Shown one piece after another: positions 52,084 to 62,103 of a stretch of DNA of 64,000 nt. The notes beneath the pieces were generated by a model. It made no database searches and was not told the origin of the DNA. It saw nothing but the letters and a program-made list of their open reading frames with translations. Within the stretch, counting starts at the first letter, position 1; every line of letters begins with the position of its first letter. The position numbers and the translations under genes were made by a program. Origin of the DNA: Epiperipatus broadwayi (lineage: Eukaryota > Onychophora > Udeonychophora > Euonychophora > Peripatidae); contig JAQFVV010000546.1 of the NCBI GenBank assembly GCA_028023455.1, positions 310,001 to 374,000 of the forward strand, read 5' to 3'.

Positions 52084-53932
52084 TAGTATTACTCAAAACA
52101 AACACATCTGTTGCAGTAACTAGATTGTAATTCTATTTTAGCTTAAATAATTTACACAAATTATGACAATGGGTTTTTTTAAGTCTCAAGACTCTACCTC
52201 CCTCTTGCAATAATTCTCACAAATTTACTTTTTTATTGGTACTAAGCTCTTCATCTGAAGTACATTCAATCTAGGTAAGTATCTGTTGAACACATATTTG
52301 ATTTTCTTATTTTTTTTTATAATTTAAGGTCTGAGACATATCATCTTCACTGAATTTAGTCTATAAAGGGCAGGCCAGGTACTAAGTAGTCTATAATATC
52401 CTGAAAAGATTTATTAAGAGATGTTGTTGTGGATTGTTTGTGATTCTGGAAATCATTTTTAATATTTCTTGCTGAGGTGAGTTAATTTTTTGTAATGCTC
52501 ATTTATCCTTGCCATTTATTAATTGATTTTCTTGTAAAGCTGATTTAGTTTCATCATTTATTGATTGCACTCCAGAGATATCTTGATCTTCTGCTACATA
52601 ATCAATTTTATATTGCTAAAACTATTAATATATGGTGTATCTGAACTTAGTTCAATCCCATATGGCTATTTAAGTAAGATAGCTGGATTGGAAAACATAT
52701 GGATGTCTGAAAAATTCAGATTTTCTTCTTAATAGTTATACATTAGATAATAAGTTGGGTTTATCCTAGTATTTTTAATCTAATTCTTGAATATCCTAGA
52801 ATTTCACTGACAATGCCAGCAGCAAAAACTGGTCTGGGGTTGGGAATATCCTGCAAAGCTTGTTAAGAGCTTATTTTGCAAGCTTTATATATAACATAGT
52901 CATTAAATAGATTATTTTGTTATATATTATAGTTTATTTATTTGTCAGTTGAGAAGTGAATTCTGTGTTAATCCCTGATATCTTTCCACATTGATGAGTT
53001 GAGGTTTCTCTCATATCACAATGTTTACATTTAAGTTTTGGACATGCATTTATAATATGCCCTTATTATTTGCAGTGAAAGCATTGCAGCTTAAGTCCAT
53101 GAATTATTAAAAGCAGCATCATTTCATGATCAGTTATAAGAGTGGAAATATCATCTGGGTTTATGTTTTAATTTAGTTAACTTTAAATTAATAACTGTTG
53201 CTGTAGATAGGTATAAGAGTTTATTTTAAATATATAGGTTGAAAAGCAATAACAACTCCAAATGATTGCATTAATTTATTGAAGTCATTGATTATGTAAT
53301 TTAGATAAATATTTTTTATTATGTTGATAATAAAGTTTTCTCTATTTTGGTTAACTTTCACTAAAGAATATTTTTCTAGAGTTTTAATTGTTTTATCAAA
53401 TTTATCTTTTTCTTTCTTGCTATAGAATTCAATAGCGATGTAGTGAGAATTAGGAAGATCCACAATGTGTAACATAGAACCCCATAAATTATTTTTGTAC
53501 TTATTTTTTCATATAGCAAATCTTTAGCAAATCTATACAGTGAGTAATTTATATCTGTAATTGTAAGAATAACAGACCAATCCATAAAGAAACATTTAAA
53601 AGACATAAATAAATCCTGTAGGATGGTTTTATTAAAGTTTTCAGAGATTTTTTTAGATTTTCATTAGTCCAGATCTCTTCTATTGTGTTAACTAGTAATG
53701 GGTCCGATTCTGAAATCATATCTAGTTTTATGAGATCATTTATTGTGGAACAATGAAATCTTGAGACTGGAGTTAGATTTTTTTCTGAATTCTGATGAAT
53801 ATCTCCTTTTTCTGTTTGAATTCTTTTTTTAATGGATGCTTTGATAGCGTCAGTGTAAGTATTGCTTGTTGAATTCAAAGAAATCACCACATTTGAGTTA
53901 AAAGTAAAACCATTTGCACACAAACTCCTCAT
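52084..53932 (-). pseudogene. LINE copy B ORF1, decayed, with CCHC remnant
   Basis: The N-terminal frame 53932-53549 contains SNTYTDAIKASIKKR, comparable to NDTYARAVKSHAEN in copy D. The middle shows YIAIEFYSKKEKDKFDKTIK (53475-53221), and around 53095-53030 the knuckle is legible as IHGLKLQCFHCK, two stops, GHIINACPKLKCKHC. Equivalent to the first and second zinc knuckles of copy D. The C-terminal part to 52084 is degraded. Confidence 0.65.
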
Positions 53933-53950
53933 CAGAGGAGTTTTCTTAAG

Positions 53951-54400
53951 TGTAGAAAACTATATCTACTAAATATTGAGTTGCCTAAATTCTATGCAGT
54001 TTATTTTAAGTAAGAAAATTCTTAGTTCAATTATTACTAAAAATAAATATGTCCTACTGATTTTTATGATTACCAAGCCAGCTGGCGCATGCACACCGTA
54101 TATATATATATATATATTGTAATGGTCGAAAATGTATGTCCATGCAACAAGGCTTTGAGCAAAAGTACCCCAAATCCAATCATGCCCGAAATACACAGGT
54201 CAGGAGTAATTGTGAATTCTAACCTGTTTGCCCATTCTCCAAATTTATAGCACTACGAACAACATCTACGGTGATACCACATAAATTCATTATTTCTGGG
54301 CTCTGTGCTACAACATTTTACATGAGATCTCAGCTGATGATGATGATAATGAGATATTGAGTGAACCTGACAGATAATTTAAAAGACATATATAAATATA
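53951..54400. other. Unrecognised block with higher GC around an (AT)n tract
   Basis: 54060-54370 is less AT-rich than the surroundings (CCAGCTGGCGCATGCACACC before an (AT)n tract at 54100-54116, then ATTGTAATGGTCG). It ends near GCTGATGATGATGATAATGAG. Possibly a worn retroelement with a trinucleotide tail; no coding or tRNA motif recognised. Confidence 0.3.
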
Positions 54401-55080
54401 TTAAAAAGATTCGAACACACTGAATTACGTTTATATGTGAATATTTATTATAACAAAAGATTAAATGCGATTATATATATATTACCAACTTCACACATAT
54501 ACACTTTCTTTTATTTACAAGCATTTGACAAATCTGAAATCAATTATTTACAGATTGAGAGGTATAGATCTAGTGCGATGTATTACAATAAGTATATTTG
54601 GAAATCAGATTGTTTCCCTTCATCAATACTACAATCCAAGTAGATATTGCTGTTTTAGACTAGTTAACATAACATTTTGTTGTTAATCATTCCATTTTAA
54701 ATCGCAGACATTAAATGAAGAGGGCTTCATGCTCTTTTCTTCTCTAGGCTTTCTACTCACAATTCATTTTGTTTATTGCTAGTCCAAAACTTATTTATAA
54801 GACAAAATAAAGTTGTCTATTCCTTCTGAAAATCATTTTTGTCTCTATAGTAATGTAAGCAATGCAGTCTAAATTTTTAAACATCGGTTTTTTAAAAAAA
54901 TATGATATCTTCCTTTTAATTTTAACAAATAATTTTTGTCATTCAGCAATAATTTAAACAAAACATAATATCTTTATTAGTGTACATTTATTTAAAACAA
55001 ACATTTTTATTAACCTTTGATTTTGAATTCTTCTCTGTATTTAGCCATTTATAAATCATAGAAAAAGAGGAAAACAATGA
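54400..55080. other. Spacer
   Basis: No supported gene. Two overlapping 70-codon frames at 54437-54686 have no family resemblance. Confidence 0.45.
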
Positions 55081-56060
55081 TGTGTATGTGTGTCACAATA
55101 TATAAAGTATCATAGTGATTTATATGAGCTAAAATATAATTAGGCAAACAAACAATTAAAACTTACCGTTGCAAATTAAAATAAATAAGTTGTAAACTTT
55201 ATGTGTTAAATTGGAGGATCACAATTTTCTAAATACTTTTCACAAGTAAACAGTTTTTTTCAATGCAGAGTTTTATATGTATATTAATTAAAATATATTT
55301 TTATGGATTTTATTCATATAAATATTAAAAGTATAATAAAGATTTCCATATATTCACTAGATAAACTTCAACAAATGTACAATTAGATAAACAACTAAGT
55401 TAAATCTATCCATTGCTGAATATAATTATCCCATTTAGTAATAATAAGTTTTTGTTTGTCTTACCTGTAAACAGAAAGTGGAACTGCTTTTAGCTTAGTA
55501 TTTTAGATATTTATATATGCTGTATGTCAGAATACATACTTTATGTGTGTGAAAGCTGGAATATCATAACTTCCTAAATATTTTTCACATATAAACAAAT
55601 CCTATCTGTAAAGAATTATATATATAAGTTAGAAGATTTTTCATGAGAATTTCTATTTTACCTAGAAAACTCCATTTAAAATGTCATTAATTAAAAAAAC
55701 ATCCAATTAAAACTTGTAATTGAATTGGAATCATACTACCTAGTAATATTATCTGATTTTTTTTTTTTTTTTTTTTTTTTTTTCATATGTCATAGCATCG
55801 GCCGGGACGCGAACCCACAACCGTCTGCAACCAACTTCTTGCTTGCATGGCGGCTGCGATACCTCTCGGCTAACAACGATTTGTGTTTAAAATAAAGATC
55901 TTTGGCTAATCACGTTTTAGCTAAAATTTACCAGGTAAATTCATAGAAATTTTTATTATACTTTCAATGTTTACATCTATAAAGTTCATGAAAACTTTCT
56001 AATTGATATATATGACTATTTATAGATGGAATTTGCTTACTGGTGAAAAATATTTAGGAA
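55080..56060. repeat. Second interspersed satellite, distal set
   Basis: Units recognised by TTTATGTGTGTGAAAGCTGG, ATATCATAACTTCCTAAATA and CTACCTAGTAATATTATCTG (near 55190, 55545 and 55735), with a reversed piece near 56040 (AAATATTTAGGAAGTTGTGAT). Same family as 35760-38640. A SINE interrupts it at 55757. Confidence 0.6.
55757..55880 (-). mobile_element. tRNA-derived SINE, minus strand, 27-base A tail
   Basis: On the minus strand: GTTGTTAGCCGAGAGGTATC (A-box-like TAGCCGAGAGG) at the head, then an extra-arm-like stretch, box B GGTTCGCGTCC (55815-55805), CGGCCGATGCTATGACATATG and a run of 27 A. The A-B spacing and TAGCCGAG start suggest a class II (Leu/Ser-type) tRNA ancestor. Shares head and tail with the copy at 59452. 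No clean target duplication seen; it lies in satellite sequence. Confidence 0.8.
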
Positions 56061-56118
56061 GTTGTGATCTTCCAGTTTTTGCACACACACACACCCACCC
56101 ACACACACACACATATAT

Positions 56119-56185
56119 ATATATAATTAAAATTACCCCAAATCCAAAATTGAATTTTGGATTTGGGGTAATTTTAATTATATAT
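56119..56185. repeat. Perfect 33-bp-arm hairpin
   Basis: Arms 56119-56151 and 56153-56185 are exact reverse complements with a single-base centre. Core word AAAATTACCCCAAATCCAAA. It is preceded by CA- and AT-repeat sequence (56083-56120). Absence of any mismatch in this AT-rich DNA indicates a recent event or active homogenisation. Confidence 0.95.
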
Positions 56186-56306
56186 TGACTAGTTTAGCTT
56201 TATGCTTGTAATGTTTATATATATGTTTAATTTATAACATCTAGACTACTAAACTAAAAGATGTTCCAATTTTAACTTCAAGATAATTCACACAAAAAAT
56301 AAATTT

Positions 56307-56570
56307 GTGAGATTATGTGATGTCATTTTGCAATGGCTAATTTTAACTGCTGTGTTTGTAATTACCAGAGCTTCTATCCACACAAGATTGTTGCAACACA
56401 AGTATGCATACAATAAGGTGCTATCAGACCCCTCCCACCCTTTTATCTTCATGCAGCACAAAGCTACAATAGGCCACTCTTACATCCCTGATAATCCTTG
56501 CATGGTATGTAGGGAGCGACGAGAAAAATCAAAGAGGCCTACTTTATTGACTCGGATGCTAACTCACTAA
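56307..56570 (+). other. Unassigned 87-codon open frame
   Basis: The frame is less AT-biased than the surroundings and reads as mixed protein-like sequence (HTRLLQHKYAYNKVL, then NPCMVCRERREKSKRPTLL). The CMVC pair and basic tail recall the cysteine-rich ends of some transposases, but two cysteines are not enough for a call. There is no obvious continuation upstream. It could be an exon-like or transposase remnant, or chance. Confidence 0.25.
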
Positions 56571-56599
56571 ACAAAAAAGATACATTTTATGCCATCTCT

Positions 56600-57277
56600 A
56601 AGAAATTTCAAACCTGATTTACATAATTTTGCATCTTTTATGTTAAACATTCAGCATCAGAACTGTCTATGCTTTGAAAATGAAGGCCCGGTTCTTTCGA
56701 AAGTGCTAGCTACAGTAAGGAAATAAATAGAATTATCAAAGCATTAGAATTAAGTGTGGAAATACTATTATTGCAAAATATCAGAATATTACATATATAT
56801 ACCACATATATTTAATAGTTCAATAGTTACAATTACATCTTAAGTGAAGTTGAAAAAATAAGTGCATGATGATTCATGTTACACTTTCAATGTCGAATTT
56901 GCTTTGCAAAAAAAAAACCCCAAATGAATCAATTTTCCATTTGCTTTCTTCAATTCTTTATCTGACAACTCATAATTAAATTGGAATTAAATATTTATAA
57001 ATTCTAACACAATATAGATGATAATTTAACTTTACCATGTAGACTTAATTTTTATTCATTTTACATTGAGAATGTTTATCATTCCAGAGATTGCATATTG
57101 TTACCGTTGTCTTAATTTTCATTTATATGATATATTGTTATTTACAAGGATAAGAAAAATAAATAAAAATTAGATATACCTTATAACACTACATTTTTAG
57201 CCATATTGAAATGTTAACATCTAATTCAGATTAATTTAATGGGAGAAAAAAAAAGATTATTCAGTTTTCATTTGTAA
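56600..57277. other. AT-rich spacer
   Basis: No supported features upstream of the LINE fragment. A short GC-richer sentence near 56650-56720 is unassigned. Confidence 0.4.
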
Positions 57278-58525
57278 TGCGATTCATTAGTAGAGGGCAC
57301 TGCAGATGATATATTTTTGTGTGCAGAAAAAAGAGAAGATATGGAAGTTATGTTGAGGACATGTGCAAGAGTGGGTAAAGAGATGGGGATTAAATTTAGT
57401 GAAGAAAAATCAAATATAATGATGGTTAATACTGAGGAAAGAGAAGATGTAGAATTTTTATTGGGAGATATTAAGTTAAGTGTGGTGAATAGATATAGTT
57501 ATTTGGGAATTATTTTAAGTAATCAGAAAAATTATTTGGATGAATGGGAGAAAAAATTGATAAATGAAGCAAAGAAAAGAAAGGGATTGATAAAGAAATT
57601 AACAGTATTTTCATATAATAAATATGATGTAGCTAGAATTATATGGAAAGGAGTTGCAGTAGCAGGGTTAACATATGGTAATGATGCATTATATGTTAGT
57701 AAAAAGATATTAGATTATTTAGAAAAAACTCAAAGGGAAGTAGGAAGACATGCATTGGATGCAGAAGTATGGACAGCAAGGGAGGCAATTCAAGGAGAAA
57801 TGGGATGGTCAAGTTTTCATATGAGAGATGCAAAAAGTAAAATGAAAATGTTTGGTAGATTGCAGTTTATGGATAATAAAAGAATAGCTAAAATAGTATT
57901 TAATTGGGTTATGAGTAAAGGGCAGGTAACAAGATGGGTGAGAAAGGTAATGCGCTATGCAAAAGATTTGGATAAAGAATTTATATCAGTATATTTGTAC
58001 AAAAGATGGGATGATTGTGTTAAGAGGATTATTGAGTGTTATAGTAGTAAGGAATGGGATAAAAGAATAGATTTATTAATAAAGACTAGGGAGTTAGAGA
58101 GATGGAGAAATAGTATGGAGAGTAAAAAGAGTTTAAATATATATAGAAATAAACAGAATATTAGGTGTGAGTTAATATATGATAATAGTAAGGAAAGTAG
58201 TTTATTGTTTAAAGCTCGAACGGGATCTTTAGCTACAAAAGAATATACATGTAAATGGAAAAATATGGGTGATTTATTTTGTAAATTATGTAAGGAAGGA
58301 ATTGAAAATATTAGGCATTTGTTAATTGAATGTAAATGTTTGAAAACAGAAAGGGTACATATAATGAAGTTGTGGAAAAATAAATATGAAAAGAGTGATT
58401 ATACAGAAAGTGAATTATTGGTTTTTATGCTAGGTTTGGGAAAAGATAAGGGGGATTTAGATATAAAGGTTATAGAGTTGACAAAAATTATGTTGTGGAA
58501 ATGGGATAGAGCAGATTATGGGTAA
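57278..58525 (+). CDS. 5'-truncated but open LINE reverse transcriptase C-terminal half
   Basis: The open frame starts after a stop at 57275 and reaches the RT catalytic motif at once (TADDIFLCAE at 57299-57328, with T where Y/F is usual before ADD). It continues with thumb-type sequence (KEMGIKFSEEKSNIMMV, SYLGIILSNQ), a GDMGWS-like QGEMGWSSFHMRDAK region, and a C-terminal zinc motif C-x2-C-x8-H-x4-C (codons 322-339 counted from TTG 57317). About 415 codons without a stop, whereas other elements here are broken, so insertion is probably recent. Fingers, motif A and endonuclease are absent; it has no initiating ATG of its own and is not expected to work. Clade differs from copies A-D; it is CR1/L2-like at best guess. 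Confidence 0.8.
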   Translation, partial: CDSLVEGTADDIFLCAEKREDMEVMLRTCARVGKEMGIKFSEEKSNIMMVNTEEREDVEFLLGDIKLSVVNRYSYLGIILSNQKNYLDEWEKKLINEAKKRKGLIKKLTVFSYNKYDVARIIWKGVAVAGLTYGNDALYVSKKILDYLEKTQREVGRHALDAEVWTAREAIQGEMGWSSFHMRDAKSKMKMFGRLQFMDNKRIAKIVFNWVMSKGQVTRWVRKVMRYAKDLDKEFISVYLYKRWDDCVKRIIECYSSKEWDKRIDLLIKTRELERWRNSMESKKSLNIYRNKQNIRCELIYDNSKESSLLFKARTGSLATKEYTCKWKNMGDLFCKLCKEGIENIRHLLIECKCLKTERVHIMKLWKNKYEKSDYTESELLVFMLGLGKDKGDLDIKVIELTKIMLWKWDRADYG

Positions 58526-58645
58526 ATTTAGAGTGGGGAATGTAAAAGAAAGTGGCTAACAGGTTTATCTGGGCTTAATTGCTGAGATATTCTTGACTTC
58601 GTTTAAGGAGAAGCCATAATACTTCACATCACATCACATCACATT
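57281..58645 (+). mobile_element. LINE fragment with (CACAT)n-type tail
   Basis: The element covers the open frame above, about 95 bp of 3' UTR and a tail of four CACAT units (58624-58643). Short tandem-repeat tails of this kind are typical of CR1/L2/RTE-like LINEs. The 5' junction falls at the RT catalytic motif, as expected from incomplete reverse transcription. No unambiguous target duplication was identified. Confidence 0.75.
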
Positions 58646-58649
58646 AGAA

Positions 58650-59437
58650 AGGTCATTTCTCCAATGATCATATATATCGTTAATCAAAATTGTGTTAATT
58701 CAGCTGAGTATTTTCTCTATTGAAACAACCACCAACAAATGATTAAAATTAACCACAGTGTTCGTTCAGAGATAATGTTCTATTTTATTTAGCCGAGAAT
58801 TCCGAATAGATTCTCGATGAAGATATATAAATATTTATTTAAAAAAATGTATATTATAATTTTTTAATATTGATTTACTGATTTGTAGAAGTTCTAATGA
58901 ATAAATTGAACTTTTGTAGATGAGTCATTAAGAAAGAATTATACTTAATGTCATTCGACGTTTAATATTAAAAAATATTTTAAAATTTTATTTATAAGTT
59001 TAATTTGTAATAAAGCATTTTTTCAAAAGAAGCTGAAATTTTTGGCAAAAATTAAAAGTTCATTAAAACGGTGAAATACAACTATTTTTTTTTTTAAATA
59101 CCTGATTTTTTTTCTAAATAAAATCAACAAGTCAAGTTTATTTCTAATTTATTGCAGCTAAATTTGCGCGCTAGTTTAAACATTCCTCTATGGTAATTAA
59201 TATTTATTTTGCGTGTTTTTAATCATTTTAAAAATAACCACTAAAAAATTTGTCTTTCAAATTTATTTAGATAAATCTGCCTCTGTTTTATCTAAATTAG
59301 CATGAAAAATAATTTAACAATCTTGTGTGTTCGCATGAGTGTATAATTAAAGTAAAATTGTCTATGTCAGAAAATGTTATCCCTTCAATTTAACTGATTT
59401 TTTTAAAAAAATAGAAGCTTGTAAATAATTCCTCAAC
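58650..59437. other. AT-rich spacer
   Basis: No gene or repeat boundary recognised. Confidence 0.5.
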
Positions 59438-59569
59438 AACTATATTTATATATTTGTCTTGCGTTGTTAGCCGAGAGGTATCGCAGCCGCCATGCAAGCA
59501 AGTAGTTGGTTGCAGACGCGTCCCGGCCGATGCTATGACACATGGAAAAAAAAAAAACTATATTTATAT
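59438..59569 (+). mobile_element. tRNA-derived SINE, plus strand, with perfect 14-bp target duplication
   Basis: AACTATATTTATAT flanks the insert at 59438-59451 and 59556-59569. The insert reads GCGTTGTTAGCCGAGAGGTA at its head, matching the minus-strand SINE at 55757, then CCGGCCGATGCTATGACACA and an A-run of about 12. Compared with the other copy it lacks 12 bases that include most of box B, so it could not be a Pol III master as it stands. The clear target duplication points to LINE-driven retroposition. Confidence 0.9.
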
Positions 59570-61711
59570 TTTTACTGCACCTCCACACACATAGTTATAG
59601 AACCATTTGAAAATAAAATTCTTTACATTTCTATATTGGTCATCAATTGGGTCTTCAAATTAAAATTAAACTTATTTTAAAATAGCATTATGAAGAAATG
59701 ATTCCGTTTTTGCTATTACATTATAAACTTTCGTAGCATTTTGGTGTTAGATATATCAGATCAATTAATTATACTTAAAACATTGTTTATTTATATTGGA
59801 AGTTTTAAAATAAAATTATATTTCTACTTTGTTGATTAATATAATACTTATGTATATATATATATTTATTAATTATAGTATAAATGGCAGTATAACTATT
59901 GGTCTTGTCTTCTGGCCTGGTTTCAAATCCAAATCATATAAAGTTGAAAATTTTTTAAAGTTTTAATCAGGCTTAGATTTTTTCCAATAGATGGCTCATA
60001 ATTAATCCAGATAATCACCTAAAATTGGTCTGTAAATGCATACATAACTAACTATACTTAACTTGAGGGCAAGCAAGAATCGAAATCCACTCAGATTCTC
60101 ATCAATTAAAAATTTTCAAATCTGTCTATCTTTCATTGCATTTTGTTGAATAGGTCTTTGTTTTAACTTGATCTCATTAAAGGCTATTTATTCACCTATG
60201 TATGGCTGTTTATAAAACTATGCTTTTTATAACAGCAAACAATTTATGTGAAATATATATAGAGAGAAATCATAAGAAAGACCATTTTCATCTCAGTGGC
60301 AATAATGTGAAGAAAACTGTTTGAGCCCTTATGTCAATAATGTGGGATGCGGTTGAGATTGATAATGCAAAGAAGTGCATCTACTATCCCTCACTTGACT
60401 TACAATTTGCTATGAATGCAAGTTTTTATATATTTCTATACAAGCTAGAACTCTTCTATATTTTGACAATAGATATACATTCAATAAAATAAATAAATTT
60501 TTCAGGGTTATTCAATAATAAGGGTAATTCTATTTTATTAATAAAAATATTTCCAAGTATATTTTTCTTACTATAAGAAGAAATCAAAAGTAACACAATC
60601 TGTGTTTTAAATCTAAGACTAGCAATTTTAAATATAAAGTTGATTAATGATTTATATTAGAGTTATATAAAATAATAAAATAAATGCATGCCATATAGAA
60701 TGTGTTTATGCATTTTAGGATACGACAATGTAAATAGGATTTTATATATTATCTTACCCAATACTTTTATATTTCATATAGCAATAATACAATAATGATG
60801 TATTTAATCCAGACAGATTTTATTGTAAGCTAATACCTTAAATTTGACCTTTATATCTTGAATATAGGTGATGATGTTCTTTTAATAACGACAAAAGAGA
60901 AATATTAAAAAATTAACAATTACTTTATTACACAATATAAAATAAATGATAAAACGAATAATAACAATAAGACAATTATAGATGTCTAATAAAGATTACT
61001 ATTTGTTTCCTAAATCTAATTTAAACTTGGGATATGAAAAGTGTGTTATCAGATAACGTTGCAATGATACTAACATTAAATAGGCATAGGTTGTTTATTA
61101 TTTTTAAAAAAATCCTCAATTTTACTACTGGGTGATAATAATTATCATCATAATCATAAAAGATAAAAGTTTTATAGTCATTCTTAATTATTTTATTTTA
61201 CTAGCTAATGAATTATTAACCAACCTCACTTAATAATGCTGGAGAGGTTTTCATTTTTTAAGAGAAGCAAGTACAAATTATACTTTAGAATACCTAGATG
61301 ATATTTATCACATTGGACATATTTATTTTGTGTCAAGATCCTTTACTAGATTCAACTGCAGGCTTAAACATTAGAAGTACTATTCTACTAACAAAATATA
61401 ACTAGATCATTAGTCCGCCTTGTTACATGCTCTATAAAAGTGAAAAATTAATACCAATATGTAATATACCTTACTGATTTACTCATCTACATAAGCATGA
61501 TTAACTCCAATTTAATTTTGAAGTTGAACCCAACAACTCATAAAACTTACAATAATTGCAATATAGCACAGTTTTATATAAGTTTAATAGTTACTTACAA
61601 TTATACAATCTAAACCTCATATAAATCACATTTAATTCCATTCAATATCTCTAATAATAATATTAAATAAATATTACTTTTACTTGGCAAAATAATATCT
61701 GAGAAACTTTA
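59570..61711. other. AT-rich spacer
   Basis: No gene or element boundary supported. Scattered (AT)n and poly-A words only. Confidence 0.5.
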
Positions 61712-61893
61712 TTACAGTAGTAGCAGTAGCAGTAGCAGTAGTAGTAGTAGCAGTAGCAGCAGCAGCAGCAGCAGTAGTAGCAGTAGTAGCAGTAGCAGTA
61801 GCAGCAGCAGCAGTAGCAGCAGTAGTAGCAGTAGTAGCAGTAGTAGCAGTAGCAGTAGCAGTAACAGTAACAGTAGCAGCAGCAGCAGCAGTA
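61712..61893 (+). repeat. (AGT/AGC)n compound trinucleotide array
   Basis: About 60 trinucleotides, mainly AGT and AGC with a few AAC. It ends directly against the 5' end of LINE copy D. Poly-Leu and Tyr/Cys-rich frames on the minus strand are artefacts. Confidence 0.93.
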
Positions 61894-61899
61894 GAAAGT

Positions 61900-61912
61900 C
61901 AAGATGGCCACC
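61900..61912 (+). promoter_or_regulatory. YY1-like motif at the LINE 5' end
   Basis: CAAGATGGCCACC lies within about 5 bases of the apparent 5' end. Mammalian L1 has a YY1 site of nearly the same sequence at the same place, where it directs accurate initiation. The match in a different LINE lineage is seen in the sequence; the function is inferred. Confidence 0.4.
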
Positions 61913-62103
61913 ATGCCTCACAAGCATGTTGTTTTGGCTCCAAAATAATTTAAAAATTTTCATTGAAATTTTACTGTTTGAATCTACTGGTTGTTGATAC
62001 TGTTGACATTATAGATTATTACAGTGGAAATAACAATTAGATAGGTATAATCTACTTCCTTTTTTTAAAATTTGACAGATTTTAATTTATCTGTTCTATA
62101 ATC

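Larger units (their letters stand above)
48684..53950 (-). mobile_element. LINE copy B, long but heavily decayed
   Basis: Same family as copy A. 3' terminus GCAATAAAGTCTTTTTGAAA (complement of 48684-48703). Order on the minus strand: ORF1 (53932 to about 52084), TAATG junction at 52083-52079, ORF2 (52081 to about 49000), 3' UTR. Most of the length is still alignable to copy A and, for ORF1, to copy D. Numerous stops and frameshifts indicate an older insertion than copy A. Confidence 0.8.

Noticed and set aside
61663-61963. Poly-Leu and Tyr/Cys-rich minus-strand frames
   Set aside because: Translation of the (AGT/AGC)n array; could mimic a signal peptide or membrane segment but has no gene context.
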